DNA of 64,000 nucleotides from Neolewinella xylanilytica (lineage in GTDB: Bacteria > Bacteroidota > Bacteroidia > Chitinophagales > Saprospiraceae): assembly GCF_002934605.1 (NCBI RefSeq), contig NZ_PTJC01000006.1, forward strand, positions 558,001-622,000, read 5' to 3'. Below are positions 9,028-17,720 of this stretch, piece after piece (the first letter of the stretch is position 1; each line of letters starts with the position of its first letter). The position numbers and the translations under genes are program-made. The notes under the pieces are model-generated. The model ran no database searches. It saw only the letters and a program-made list of their open reading frames with translations, and was not told where the DNA came from.

Positions 9028-10149
9028 ATGTCCGTTCGCTACTTCCTATACCTTTTCTTCTTCACGCTCAATTCGATTGCCATGGCGCAGCAACGGCCCC
9101 GCGAAGCCGGCATTCCCTTCGGAGTTGTGCTAACCGGGCCAGCCAATGCCATCACCGATGTGCCCGGCGTTAGGGTAGGGCATACCACGCTGATCCAGGG
9201 CGACAGCATCCGTACCGGTGTCACCGCTATCCTTCCCCACGGTGCCGATCTCTACCGCGAAAAGGTGCCGGCTGCCATTCACCTGGGCAATGGCTACGGC
9301 AAGCTAGCCGGCTACAGTCAGGTGCAGGAACTGGGTGAGCTGGAAACGCCTATCGTACTGACCAATACCCTCGCCGTGGCTACCGGGATGAATGCCCTGA
9401 TCATGGCCTGCCTGCGGGATAATCCCGGGGTGGGCAGCGTCAACGCCGTCGTGGGCGAGACGAACGACGGCTTCCTGAACGACATTCGCGGCCGTCACGT
9501 CACCGAAGCCGATGTATTACGGGCCATCGAAACGGCCACCGACGGACCGGTAGCGGAAGGAAACGTGGGCGCCGGCACCGGTACCCTCTGCTTCGGCTGG
9601 AAGGGCGGCATCGGTACCGCCAGTCGCAAACTTCCCGAGAGCCTGGGCGGCTACACCGTGGGGGTACTGGTACAAACGAATTTCGGGGGCGTACTCAACG
9701 TAGCCGGCGTACCCGTGGGCCCCTTGCTGGGGGAATACTACTGGGTCGACGAGCTGGAGGGCAAGGCCGACGGAAGCTGCATGATCGTGGTGGCTACCGA
9801 CGCACCGGTTCTGTCACGCAATCTGGAGCGCATTGCCAAGCGGGCCATGCTCGGGCTGGCCCGAACGGGGGGCATCGCCAGCAACGGGAGCGGTGATTAC
9901 GTGATCGCCTTCTCCACCGCCGAGGAAAATCGGATCCGGCCGGGCCAGCAAGGGCCGCGAACGCTCAGCGAACTCACCAATGGAGCCGTATCCCCCCTGT
10001 TCCTGGCCACCATCGAGGCGACCGAGGAGGCCATCATCAACTCCCTTTTTGCCGCCGAGGATATGACCGGCCACGACGGTCACTCGCGGGAGGCCCTGCC
10101 CGTGGAGAAGGTGCTGGAGTTGCTGCGCGAACGGGGCGTGGTGAAATGA
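9028..10149 (+). CDS. P1 family peptidase (DmpA/L-aminopeptidase-D-esterase family)
   Basis: 373 residues with a signal peptide (MSVRYFLYLFFFTLNSIAMAQQ). The family-opening block ANAITDVPGVRVGHTT is about residues 33-48. The autoprocessing/nucleophile region is NGSGDYVIAFS, about residues 288-298. Enzymes of this family self-cleave before the catalytic Ser/Thr and form Ntn-like hydrolases acting on N-terminal amino acids or beta-peptides. Export suggests a periplasmic scavenging role. It stands alone between a strong terminator upstream and a repeat region downstream. Confidence 0.9.
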   Translation: MSVRYFLYLFFFTLNSIAMAQQRPREAGIPFGVVLTGPANAITDVPGVRVGHTTLIQGDSIRTGVTAILPHGADLYREKVPAAIHLGNGYGKLAGYSQVQELGELETPIVLTNTLAVATGMNALIMACLRDNPGVGSVNAVVGETNDGFLNDIRGRHVTEADVLRAIETATDGPVAEGNVGAGTGTLCFGWKGGIGTASRKLPESLGGYTVGVLVQTNFGGVLNVAGVPVGPLLGEYYWVDELEGKADGSCMIVVATDAPVLSRNLERIAKRAMLGLARTGGIASNGSGDYVIAFSTAEENRIRPGQQGPRTLSELTNGAVSPLFLATIEATEEAIINSLFAAEDMTGHDGHSREALPVEKVLELLRERGVVK

Positions 10150-10163
10150 CGGGAACGGTGCCC

Positions 10164-10322
10164 CAGCAGCCAGCTGGTCTGCCGAGCGCTGCTCGTCCGC
10201 CCAGTTGGTTACCATCACCCGTCGGCGGACGAACTTCGCGCTGCTGCGTTCGGCAGACGACTAGCGATCACCCCGACCCGTCGGCGGACGAACTTCGCTA
10301 CGCTGCATTCGGCAGACGACTA
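10164..10322. repeat. 58-bp direct repeat pair plus an inverted partner
   Basis: Two direct copies with a 58-bp period start at 10219 and 10277. Both contain CCCGTCGGCGGACGAACTTC and end in GGCAGACGACTAG. Upstream, about 10179-10204, is an approximately inverted version (GTCTGCCGAGCGCTGC and TCGTCCGCC), so the region can fold into a large hairpin. The last copy supplies the stop codon of the TonB receptor gene (10320-10322 on the minus strand). Confidence 0.8.
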
Positions 10323-12230
10323 GTATGTCCACGCCACGCCCACCCGCGGCGTAATCCCGAGGGTGCTGAAGCCCGTCACTTCCGTGAAATCCGTATCCGT
10401 CAGGTTACGTACCTCCCCGAAGAGGGTGAGGTTTTGCTGTTTCAGCAGCTTGTACTCGGCGTATACGTTGACCAGCACGTAAGGGTCCAGCTCCGTGGTG
10501 AAGCGGTTGAAGCCGGCATCGAAGTACACGTCCGGCCGCTCCCCCGTATAGGCGGCGGTGAGCCGGGCGGTGAAGGGTTTCTCGGCCCGGAAGGTCAGCC
10601 CCAGTAAACCCGTCACCCGGGGGCGGCGGTAAAATTCCCGGCTTTCCGTCGTGCCGCCCTGGCCGTCGGGGGAGCTCAGGCGTCCCTGCACGAAGGTGAA
10701 ATTGCCGTTGACCGTAAAGTGGCGATCCAGTCGGCTGCGCGCCTCCAGTTCTACGCCGCGGTCGCGCAGTTCGTCCTGATTCGCGTAGCCCTCCGCTCCG
10801 TAGATGATGATCTGCTCGATCGTTCGCTGGAAGACGGAGAGGCTGGCCCGGTACGGTCCCCCGGGTCGCGCAAACTCCAGCCCCGCTTCCAAAGAGGTCG
10901 ATACCTGAGGGGCCAGATCGGGGTTAGCGCCGAATGGCCCGCCGAGCTGGTCCAGGGTAGGACTCTGAAAGGCGGTAGCTACCGATATCCGGCTTTTCAG
11001 GCTTTCCGTGTGCCGGTAGCCGACCGCGAGGGACCCGTTCGCCTGGCCACCGAAGTCGGAATGGAAATTATAGCGGGCGCCGGCTTCCACCAGCACGCGC
11101 TCCAAAAGGTTCAGATTCAGCTGGGCGTAGGGGCTGGCGTTGGTAGCCGTGAGGTTCTCCGTCGAGTCCACTTGGTCTTCCAGGGCTTCCCGGCGCAGTT
11201 GCACGCCGAGGGTCAGGGCCAGGGTCTCGGAGGGAAGCAGGTTCAGGAACACGTCTCCCTGCTGGGCACGCCCCCGGTAGGCGGATTCGCCGAAGGCATC
11301 GTTGAAGACGCGATCGGTAGCGGCGTAATTGTAGCGGGCCCCGGCACTCAGGGTGGGCGTCCGATAGTCAATGGCCACGCTCGGCAGCCATAGGTCGTTG
11401 GTGTACCGGTTAGCGGCGTCCTGGAAGGAGCCCGCGTCGTAGTCGCCGTCGAAGCTGGCGCGCCGCAGCGAGGGGCGGATGCTCCAACGCTCGGTGGGGC
11501 GATAGGTGAGGCTCGCCAGCAGGGTCTGCCGCTGCGCGCCGTCGCGGTTAAAGGTGTCCTTGACCCCCTCCGGCGGCGTGGCCTCGCTGATCCCGTCGGT
11601 GCGGAAGTGGTCGTAGCTCACGCGGTAGTCGAGCTTTTCGGTGCGGCCGCTGATCCCGGCGTTCCCTTCCAGCGTGCCGTACCGTTGGGCGGCGGCGCGC
11701 AGGTGTAAGGTAAACGGGTCCGGGCGGGTGCCTTTTCCCGAAGATCTGTCCCCGGTCGGACCCGAAGTAACCAGGTTGATCACCCCGGCCACCGCGTCCG
11801 AGCCATAGAGCAGGGAGCGGGCTCCGCGCAGGATCTCGATGCGGTCCAGGCCCTCCAGGGATAACAGGCGCAGGTCGACCGCCCCGCCGAGGGAGGAAGG
11901 GTCGATCAGCGGCTGGCCGTCCACCAGGATGAGGGTGTACTGATTGGCGCCGTTGCGCAGGAAGAGGCTCCGGTCCTTGCCGAAGTTACTGTACGCTCCG
12001 TTGACCACGATGCCGGCCTGCTCGTTGAGCAATTCCGCCAGGCTGGTAGACCGGGCGATGGTCGCCGAATCGATCACGGTCACGTGCTCCGGGCCGTCGG
12101 CTGCGAGGCGGGGAAAGCGCGATCCGGTCACCACGACTTCTTCGGTGGTCGTTTCCAGGGGTGGGGTAGCCTGACCGAAGAGGGCGGTGGCGTAGAAGGA
12201 TAGAATAAGGTATAGCGATTGCCGGTACAT
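10320..12230 (-). CDS. btuB: TonB-dependent outer-membrane receptor, BtuB-like (cobalamin/corrinoid)
   Basis: 636 residues. A signal peptide ends near FGQA, followed by a TonB-box-like stretch (TEEVVVTGSRFPRLA). The plug domain is about residues 45-150, with the signature EILRGARSLLYGSDAVAGVI. The rest is a 22-strand-type beta-barrel ending in an aromatic residue (VGVAWTY), as expected for BAM-assembled proteins. Such receptors import large scarce ligands using energy from TonB-ExbBD. The cobalamin riboswitch about 170 nt upstream on the same strand identifies the ligand as a corrinoid and implies repression when B12 is plentiful. No B12 periplasmic binding protein or ABC transporter gene is adjacent. 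Confidence 0.9.
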   Translation of the reverse strand: MYRQSLYLILSFYATALFGQATPPLETTTEEVVVTGSRFPRLAADGPEHVTVIDSATIARSTSLAELLNEQAGIVVNGAYSNFGKDRSLFLRNGANQYTLILVDGQPLIDPSSLGGAVDLRLLSLEGLDRIEILRGARSLLYGSDAVAGVINLVTSGPTGDRSSGKGTRPDPFTLHLRAAAQRYGTLEGNAGISGRTEKLDYRVSYDHFRTDGISEATPPEGVKDTFNRDGAQRQTLLASLTYRPTERWSIRPSLRRASFDGDYDAGSFQDAANRYTNDLWLPSVAIDYRTPTLSAGARYNYAATDRVFNDAFGESAYRGRAQQGDVFLNLLPSETLALTLGVQLRREALEDQVDSTENLTATNASPYAQLNLNLLERVLVEAGARYNFHSDFGGQANGSLAVGYRHTESLKSRISVATAFQSPTLDQLGGPFGANPDLAPQVSTSLEAGLEFARPGGPYRASLSVFQRTIEQIIIYGAEGYANQDELRDRGVELEARSRLDRHFTVNGNFTFVQGRLSSPDGQGGTTESREFYRRPRVTGLLGLTFRAEKPFTARLTAAYTGERPDVYFDAGFNRFTTELDPYVLVNVYAEYKLLKQQNLTLFGEVRNLTDTDFTEVTGFSTLGITPRVGVAWTY

Positions 12231-12239
12231 AAGGGATGG

Positions 12240-12358
12240 TTGCCGGCGAGGGGGGTGGGTAACAGGTAGCGAGTGGCGGGTGGGACGCAGCAGATAGTAC
12301 CAAAGGCACGCTATCGCCTACCCGCTATCCGCCACTAGCTACCCGCTACCGGCTAAAC
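12240..12358. repeat. Imperfect inverted repeat in the riboswitch-to-btuB leader
   Basis: The left arm contains GGTAGCGAGTGGCGGGTGG and the right arm TACCCGCTATCCGCCACTAG followed by CTACCCGCTACCGG. They pair imperfectly into a long hairpin between the riboswitch and the btuB start codon. It could serve as the expression platform or could simply be one of the short-word intergenic repeats seen elsewhere in the window. Confidence 0.55.
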
Positions 12359-12399
12359 TTCCCTTCCCGTCCTTTCTCACCGAAAGACAAAGAAATATG

Positions 12400-12562
12400 A
12401 CGCTACCGGGCAGGTCTTCTGGCTCGCTCCACCCGGCCGTCGCCTTCCCGGATCGCTCCAGTGACGTAATGACGGCGGGCATATGGGGCTTACAGCTGCG
12501 GGGACAGCTCCGGATTCTCACCGGATTCCCTTTTCCCGATTGCGCGGCGAAGGTATACCGTA
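12400..12562 (-). promoter_or_regulatory. Cobalamin riboswitch
   Basis: Read on the minus strand, the conserved blocks occur in the right order: GGGAATCCGGTGAGAATCCG, GAGCTGTCCCCGCAGCTGTA, GTCACTGGAGCGATCCGGGA, AGGC, and finally GAGCCAGAAGACCTGCC. These are the hallmark AdoCbl-aptamer segments, including the B12-box. It begins just after the stop of the gene at 12570 and precedes btuB, which it should switch off on cobalamin binding. Exact ends are approximate. Confidence 0.95.
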
Positions 12563-12569
12563 TATCCGA

Positions 12570-13316
12570 TTAAAGACTTCCCGGCTGGGTGAAAAAGTCA
12601 ATCACCTGGGGATCGGCTTCCAGCGTCCGCTCGAAATCCTCGATCATACCCGCATTGTAGGCGTCGCCCGCCTGCCCGGAGCGGAGCCACTCCGGAGAAG
12701 CCATTAATTGCAAAAAGCGAAGGGAGCCGTCCCGTAACGGAGCGACCAGAATCGTCCGTCCCTGGTGGAGATCGAAATACTGCCGGGCTACGAGGGCCAG
12801 GTTAGCACCGGCGGCCAGGGAGAGTTGTACGTAGGACACGTCGCCTATTTCGGTGACCTGCTTCCCCGCCGCCAGGTAATGGGGATAATTACGGGAAATC
12901 ACCGAGCTCATGCGCTGATCCAGATGCACCGAGTCCGATAGCACATAGATTGTAAAGTAGGTATAATAGTACGCCAGGCTATCGTCCGTGGGGGCGGGTC
13001 GGTACTCATCGTAGGCGTAAGCGTAGGTGACTCCGTTGATCCGTCGGCCGGCAAGATCCAGGGAAGTAAGCCGGGAACTGACGTATCCCCAGTCGTATTC
13101 CGGGACGGGTGAGGCGAGGTTGACCAGCGGGGGAACTACCTCCAGAGAATCAAAGGAGAAGCTAAGATCCTCGGCGAGTCGCGGCATGTCCCACAGCGTG
13201 GAATCGGTTCGCTCCCGAGCGTAGCGGGCCGCATCGGCCTCCGTCCAGGGGGAGGGCGACTGTGCGTGAATGTGAGTGCCGAAAAGAACGGCGAGGCAAA
13301 AAAGTAGGATTCTCAT
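12570..13316 (-). CDS. Hypothetical exported protein
   Basis: 248 residues. The start at 13316 opens a signal peptide (MRILLFCLAVLFGTHIHAQ); a farther upstream ATG would add 12 non-hydrophobic residues. The mature part is soluble and rich in Tyr and Asp (YAYAYDEYRPAPTDDSLAYY), with an aliphatic segment about residues 145-170. I recognise no family motif. It ends only a few bases before the riboswitch, so read-through transcripts would cross the aptamer. Confidence 0.7.
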   Translation of the reverse strand: MRILLFCLAVLFGTHIHAQSPSPWTEADAARYARERTDSTLWDMPRLAEDLSFSFDSLEVVPPLVNLASPVPEYDWGYVSSRLTSLDLAGRRINGVTYAYAYDEYRPAPTDDSLAYYYTYFTIYVLSDSVHLDQRMSSVISRNYPHYLAAGKQVTEIGDVSYVQLSLAAGANLALVARQYFDLHQGRTILVAPLRDGSLRFLQLMASPEWLRSGQAGDAYNAGMIEDFERTLEADPQVIDFFTQPGSL

Positions 13317-13385
13317 GCGAAGGATTTTTCGCAAGAAGCATCGTTGAACCACCGCAGAGCAAGCTAAAAGGGGTGGAAAAGGGGA

Positions 13386-14396
13386 CTAGACCGGGGTGGA
13401 ATCCGCGGAAACCCTGGCTTTCAGCTCCCCGCGGGAGGTCACGCCCAGTTTGCGGTAGATGCTGTTAACGTGGGTCTTCACGGTGGAAACCGATACGTAG
13501 AGCTCGGCCGCCACCTCCTTGTTGCTGTGGCCCGTGGCAATGAGGGTAGCAACTTCCCGTTCCTTGGGGGATAGCTCTTCGTTTGCCGAAGCCGGGGGCA
13601 GCACGGTAGGGCGTTGCCGCTGCCGGTACAGTATAAAGGCCAGCGTGCACGATAGCAGACCGGTACTAATTAGTCCCCTCCAAAGCAGGGTATTCTCCCG
13701 CTGTAGGCGTGCGAAGGTTACGCTGCCCAACTGTCGGTCCACTGCTGCGGCGAAGCTGTCCGGCAATTCGGTCTGCGTCACCGCCGTGCGACCGGCCTCC
13801 AAATCCTCGGCGGTGGGTACTTCGAATCCGAGGGAGCCCAGGGCATGTACGCGGGCGTACGGATTCAGAGCGGTATCGTAGAGCTGTTGGCGCAAATACC
13901 GTTCGCGTAATTCGGTGACCAGTGACTCGCGCCGGTCGGTCATGCTGCCGGAGCCGGGGGAGAGGGAGTCCAGTCCGACCTGCAGATCGAGCAGCGCCCG
14001 ATTGATGGGTGAGGGACTGACCAAGCTTAAGCCGTTCACCGCTATGCTGTCTCCTCCTTGAAACACAACATTTAGAAAATGGCGCCGGGATGCATTGATA
14101 TTAAACGGTGACACGTCGCGCCTACTGTACCGGATGCGGTATAGATTAGGCCGGTCCGGCAGGGTAAGGTCGGTAAACGCAAACCGCCCCAGACCGTCGA
14201 TGTCGGCGCTGGCCAGGAGTTGATCGTCGGTGATCGCAATGACACCGAGGGGGGCTTCGAGAATGTCCAGGTAAACCACCTGTCCCCGGTAGGTTTCGGG
14301 CGCCGTTCCGGTCAGCGTAACGTGCCCCCCGTACAGCAAAATGGGACAGAGAGTGAAAAGCGTCACGATCAGGATGTGGTATACGGAAACGTACAT
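13386..14396 (-). CDS. Membrane-anchored LuxR-type transcriptional regulator
   Basis: 336 residues with an unusual layout. It has an N-terminal signal/anchor ([24 protein letters not shown]) and an extracytoplasmic domain about residues 25-235 that begins like a thioredoxin-associated DUF4369-type beta domain ([18 protein letters not shown]). A transmembrane helix follows about 240-258 ([20 protein letters not shown]). The cytoplasmic C-terminus, about residues 272-330, is a LuxR helix-turn-helix ([20 protein letters not shown], then [18 protein letters not shown]). This suggests one-component sensing across the membrane, in the manner of ToxR/CadC proteins but with a LuxR DNA-binding domain. 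Ligand and targets are unknown. The gene stands alone, divergent from the DUF5916 gene. Confidence 0.85.
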   Translation of the reverse strand: MYVSVYHILIVTLFTLCPILLYGGHVTLTGTAPETYRGQVVYLDILEAPLGVIAITDDQLLASADIDGLGRFAFTDLTLPDRPNLYRIRYSRRDVSPFNINASRRHFLNVVFQGGDSIAVNGLSLVSPSPINRALLDLQVGLDSLSPGSGSMTDRRESLVTELRERYLRQQLYDTALNPYARVHALGSLGFEVPTAEDLEAGRTAVTQTELPDSFAAAVDRQLGSVTFARLQRENTLLWRGLISTGLLSCTLAFILYRQRQRPTVLPPASANEELSPKEREVATLIATGHSNKEVAAELYVSVSTVKTHVNSIYRKLGVTSRGELKARVSADSTPV

Positions 14397-14529
14397 TCCG
14401 GAAAGTTACTAAAGGTTGTCGGGGGCAGATACGCACGGGGTGCACGTTGCAATCTTTTCTCCCGCGCCCCGGCGCCCAAATGGTTAAACGTGTATATTTA
14501 GTTTCCCTACCGCCTTTACACTCCGCCTA

Positions 14530-16752
14530 GTGAACCTTTTTTTCCTCAGTCTCGGGCTGCTGCTCGGCCCGTTCCTCTTTGCGCAAACCCTGACGTTCGA
14601 CGAGCGGGAAGCCAACCGCGCCCCCGAAGCCATTGCCGTACGCTTCAGCGAAGGCATCGAACTGGACGGGCAACTGAACGAAATCGAATGGCTAAGCGGA
14701 GCGCCGGCCAAGGATTTCTGGGAAACTTTTCCCTCCGACACTTCCCACTCCACCTACCCGACGGAAATCTACTTCGGCTTCGACGACGCGAACCTGTACG
14801 TAGCCGCCATCTGCCGGACCCCGGGTAAGCAATTCATCATCCCCAGCCTGCGCCGTGACTACCGGGCCGGGGGCAACGACAACATCACCTTCGTTTTCAA
14901 CCCCTTCCGTGACAAGACCAACGCCATCGTCTTCGGCATGAACCCCTACGGGGTGAGCCGCGAGGCGCTGATCTACAACGGTGGCGAGAGCAGCGAGGAC
15001 TTCCGCGAGGAGTGGGACAACAAGTGGCGGGGCGAGAGCTTCATCGGCGAAGACTACTGGTCGTGCGAACTGGTCATCCCGCTGGCCAGCATGCGCTTTC
15101 CCGCCGGAGCGGCCGAATGGTTCTTCAACAGCTACCGGATGGATACCCAGAGCAACACCCGCAGCACCTGGCACCGCATCCCCCAGAATCAGACCATCAT
15201 GAGCCTGGCCTACATGGGCTCGCTGAAATTCGAAGGCGGAGCACCGGCGGCCCAGGGTAAAAATCTCGCGGTGATCCCCTACGCCGGGGGCGGCATGCGG
15301 CGGGATTACCAGGCCGGGACGCCGACCGACTTCGACGGCGACGTAGGGGGCGACGCGAAAGTGGGCATCGGCAGCGGACTTAACCTGGACCTGACCGTCA
15401 ATCCGGACTTCAGCCAGGTGGAAGTGGACGAGCAGGTCATCAACACCACCCGCTTCGAGGTCTTCTTCCCCGAACGGCGGCAATTTTTCCTGGAGAACGC
15501 GGACCTCTTCGGCTCGTTTGGCTTCGAGCGGGCCAACCCCTTCTTCAGCCGCCGGATCGGGGTGACCCGGGATACTACCACCGGGGAAGGCCTCCAGAAC
15601 CCGATCTACTTCGGTGCCCGACTCAGTGGCAAGGCCAACGACGATTGGCGCATCGGGCTGCTGAATATGCAGGCGGCCAAGAACACCGACCAGGGAATGC
15701 CCAGCTTCAACTACACCGTTGCCGCCACCCAACGCCGCATCGGGGCCCGGAGCAACCTGGGCGGCATATTCGTCAACAAACAGAACTTCAGTAATTTCTC
15801 CGATTCCACCGAGCGGAATGCGGACTTCAACCGGGTGGCGGGGCTTGACTTCAACCTGGCCACCCGCGACAACGCCTGGAACGGCAAGACCTTCGTGCAC
15901 CGCAGCTTCAGCCAGCTGGCGGGCGGCGACGACTACACCCACGGCCTCAACCTGGAGTACCGCCACCGGAACTGGAACGTCGAGTACGACCATGTATACG
16001 TGGGGCAGGAATTCAACGCCGAGGTGGGCTTCGTGCCCCGGCGGGGTTACTTCACGAGCGGGGTTCAGGCGGCCCATATTACGTATCCGAAAAATCCGGG
16101 CGTCATCCAACGGGGACCTACCCTGGAGGCGCGAGTCTTTTCGCAGCCGGGGGACGGCCTAACCGACCGTAATTTCAGTGCCGGCTACCAGTGGCGCTTC
16201 GCGAACACGAGCCGCTTCACTACCGCCGGGGGCTACGAATACATCTTTCTCTTCGACGACTTCGACCCCTCCCGTACGGGAGCAACGCCCCTGCCAGGCG
16301 GCCGGGGCTACGGGTACTGGCGGGCCGGCGCGGAGTACGAAAGCGACGGCCGCAAACGCCTGAGTACGGGATTGCAAACGGAGGTCGGGGAATTCTTCAA
16401 CGGCTACGGCTACAGCCTGAGCGGGAACCTGCAGTACCGCTACCAGCCCTTCGGCAGCATCGACCTGCGGTTCAGTTACCAGTACATCGACCTGCCCTCG
16501 CCCTACGCCTCGAAGGCCCTGTTCCTAATCGGGCCGCGGATCGACTTCACCTTCACGAAGGCAATTTTCCTGACCACCTTCCTGCAATACAACGACCAGA
16601 TCGACAACATCAACGTCAACGCCCGATTGCAGTGGCGTTTCGCGCCGGTGAGCGACTTTTTCCTCGTATACACCGACAATTACGACAGCCTGGACTTCGG
16701 GGTGAAGAACCGTTCGATCGTAGCCAAAGTAACTTACTGGCTCAATATTTAG
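14530..16752 (+). CDS. DUF5916 domain protein with N-terminal CBM9-like domain (outer membrane)
   Basis: 740 residues from a GTG start at 14530, chosen because a signal peptide follows directly (NLFFLSLGLLLGPFLFAQ). About residues 35-230 form a carbohydrate-binding-module-9-like domain (EGIELDGQLNEIEWLSGAP, later IYFGFDDANLYVAAIC). The C-terminal two thirds is a DUF5916 region with beta-barrel character: alternating aromatic strands and the hallmark FEVFFPERRQFFLENADLF about residue 310. It ends in a terminal strand (AKVTYWLNI). Such proteins are common in Bacteroidota and are presumed outer-membrane; substrate is unknown. The next gene (16842) is another barrel protein and may be in the same unit. 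Confidence 0.87.
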   Translation: MNLFFLSLGLLLGPFLFAQTLTFDEREANRAPEAIAVRFSEGIELDGQLNEIEWLSGAPAKDFWETFPSDTSHSTYPTEIYFGFDDANLYVAAICRTPGKQFIIPSLRRDYRAGGNDNITFVFNPFRDKTNAIVFGMNPYGVSREALIYNGGESSEDFREEWDNKWRGESFIGEDYWSCELVIPLASMRFPAGAAEWFFNSYRMDTQSNTRSTWHRIPQNQTIMSLAYMGSLKFEGGAPAAQGKNLAVIPYAGGGMRRDYQAGTPTDFDGDVGGDAKVGIGSGLNLDLTVNPDFSQVEVDEQVINTTRFEVFFPERRQFFLENADLFGSFGFERANPFFSRRIGVTRDTTTGEGLQNPIYFGARLSGKANDDWRIGLLNMQAAKNTDQGMPSFNYTVAATQRRIGARSNLGGIFVNKQNFSNFSDSTERNADFNRVAGLDFNLATRDNAWNGKTFVHRSFSQLAGGDDYTHGLNLEYRHRNWNVEYDHVYVGQEFNAEVGFVPRRGYFTSGVQAAHITYPKNPGVIQRGPTLEARVFSQPGDGLTDRNFSAGYQWRFANTSRFTTAGGYEYIFLFDDFDPSRTGATPLPGGRGYGYWRAGAEYESDGRKRLSTGLQTEVGEFFNGYGYSLSGNLQYRYQPFGSIDLRFSYQYIDLPSPYASKALFLIGPRIDFTFTKAIFLTTFLQYNDQIDNINVNARLQWRFAPVSDFFLVYTDNYDSLDFGVKNRSIVAKVTYWLNI

Positions 16753-16841
16753 ACGGCGCCGAGACGCAGGGGTACAGGTCTTTCCGGGAAGGGCAATCTT
16801 TACTGGCATAGGCGCGTTACCACCTTCACTTCAGAAGCACT

Positions 16842-17720
16842 ATGCGGCAAACAATCTTTCTTTTCTTCTTTGCATTAGTACTCTTTAACGGTAAAGCAGC
16901 GGCACAACTCCAGATGCGCGGTTTGGAGGTCGGCCCGTGGCTCGGTGCCGCCTTTTACCTGGGCGACCTCAACACGGAGTTTCGTTTCAACCGGCCCAGG
17001 CCCGCCGGCGGAATTGCCGCCCGCTATAATTTCAACCATCGCCTCGCCGCCCGCGCCAGCCTCAACTACGGGCGCCTCTTCGCCGATGACAGCGATAGCC
17101 GCAATACCTTCGAACAACGCCGGAATCTGAACTTCGTGTCCAACGTCTTCGACTTCACCGGGCAGTTCGAGTTCAACTTTTTACCCTATTACCACGGGAG
17201 TTCCAAATATCCCTTTACGCCTTACGCCTTCGCGGGCTTTTCCGCCTTTACTTTTAATCCGCAGGGGGTTACTTCCACCGGCGAGACCATCAAACTGCAG
17301 CGCCTGGGAACGGAGGGGCAGCCCATCGGCGACGAATACCACCGGGTGAGTCTGGCCCTGGCCTACGGTATCGGCTTTCGTTGGGATCTTACCTACGAGC
17401 TCAGCATGGACGCCAGTTTGAGCCTGCGGAACACCGCTACCGACTACCTGGACGACGTTAGTACCGTCTATCCCGATCTGGATGTGCTACGGGAAAGGCG
17501 GCCGAACAGCAACTCCGCCCGCATGAGCGATCGCGGGCTGCCGGGACCGGACGGGGAGCGCATCGACCGTACGGGTACCCAAAGGGGAGATAGCACGAAC
17601 AACGACCACTATATCTTCCTGGGCATCGGCATCAATTATTACTTCGGCGACGTCCTCTGCCCGAAGGTCTTCAAGGGAAGAAAGATTCGGGTTAAGAAGG
17701 TGAAGGAACGCCGGAACTAA
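16842..17720 (+). CDS. DUF6089-type outer-membrane beta-barrel protein
   Basis: 292 residues with a signal peptide (MRQTIFLFFFALVLFNGKAAAQ). The opening LEVGPWLGAAFYLGDLNTEF and the later NVFDFTGQFEFNFLPYY and PYAFAGFSAFTFNPQ are characteristic of the DUF6089 outer-membrane family, with alternating hydrophobic strands. The last strand (YIFLGIGINYYFGDVLCPKV) is followed by a very basic tail (KGRKIRVKKVKERRN). It lies 89 nt after the DUF5916 gene and overlaps the convergent pyrD gene by 29 bp at the 3' end. Function unknown; a structural or gliding-related envelope role is speculative. Confidence 0.83.
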   Translation: MRQTIFLFFFALVLFNGKAAAQLQMRGLEVGPWLGAAFYLGDLNTEFRFNRPRPAGGIAARYNFNHRLAARASLNYGRLFADDSDSRNTFEQRRNLNFVSNVFDFTGQFEFNFLPYYHGSSKYPFTPYAFAGFSAFTFNPQGVTSTGETIKLQRLGTEGQPIGDEYHRVSLALAYGIGFRWDLTYELSMDASLSLRNTATDYLDDVSTVYPDLDVLRERRPNSNSARMSDRGLPGPDGERIDRTGTQRGDSTNNDHYIFLGIGINYYFGDVLCPKVFKGRKIRVKKVKERRN

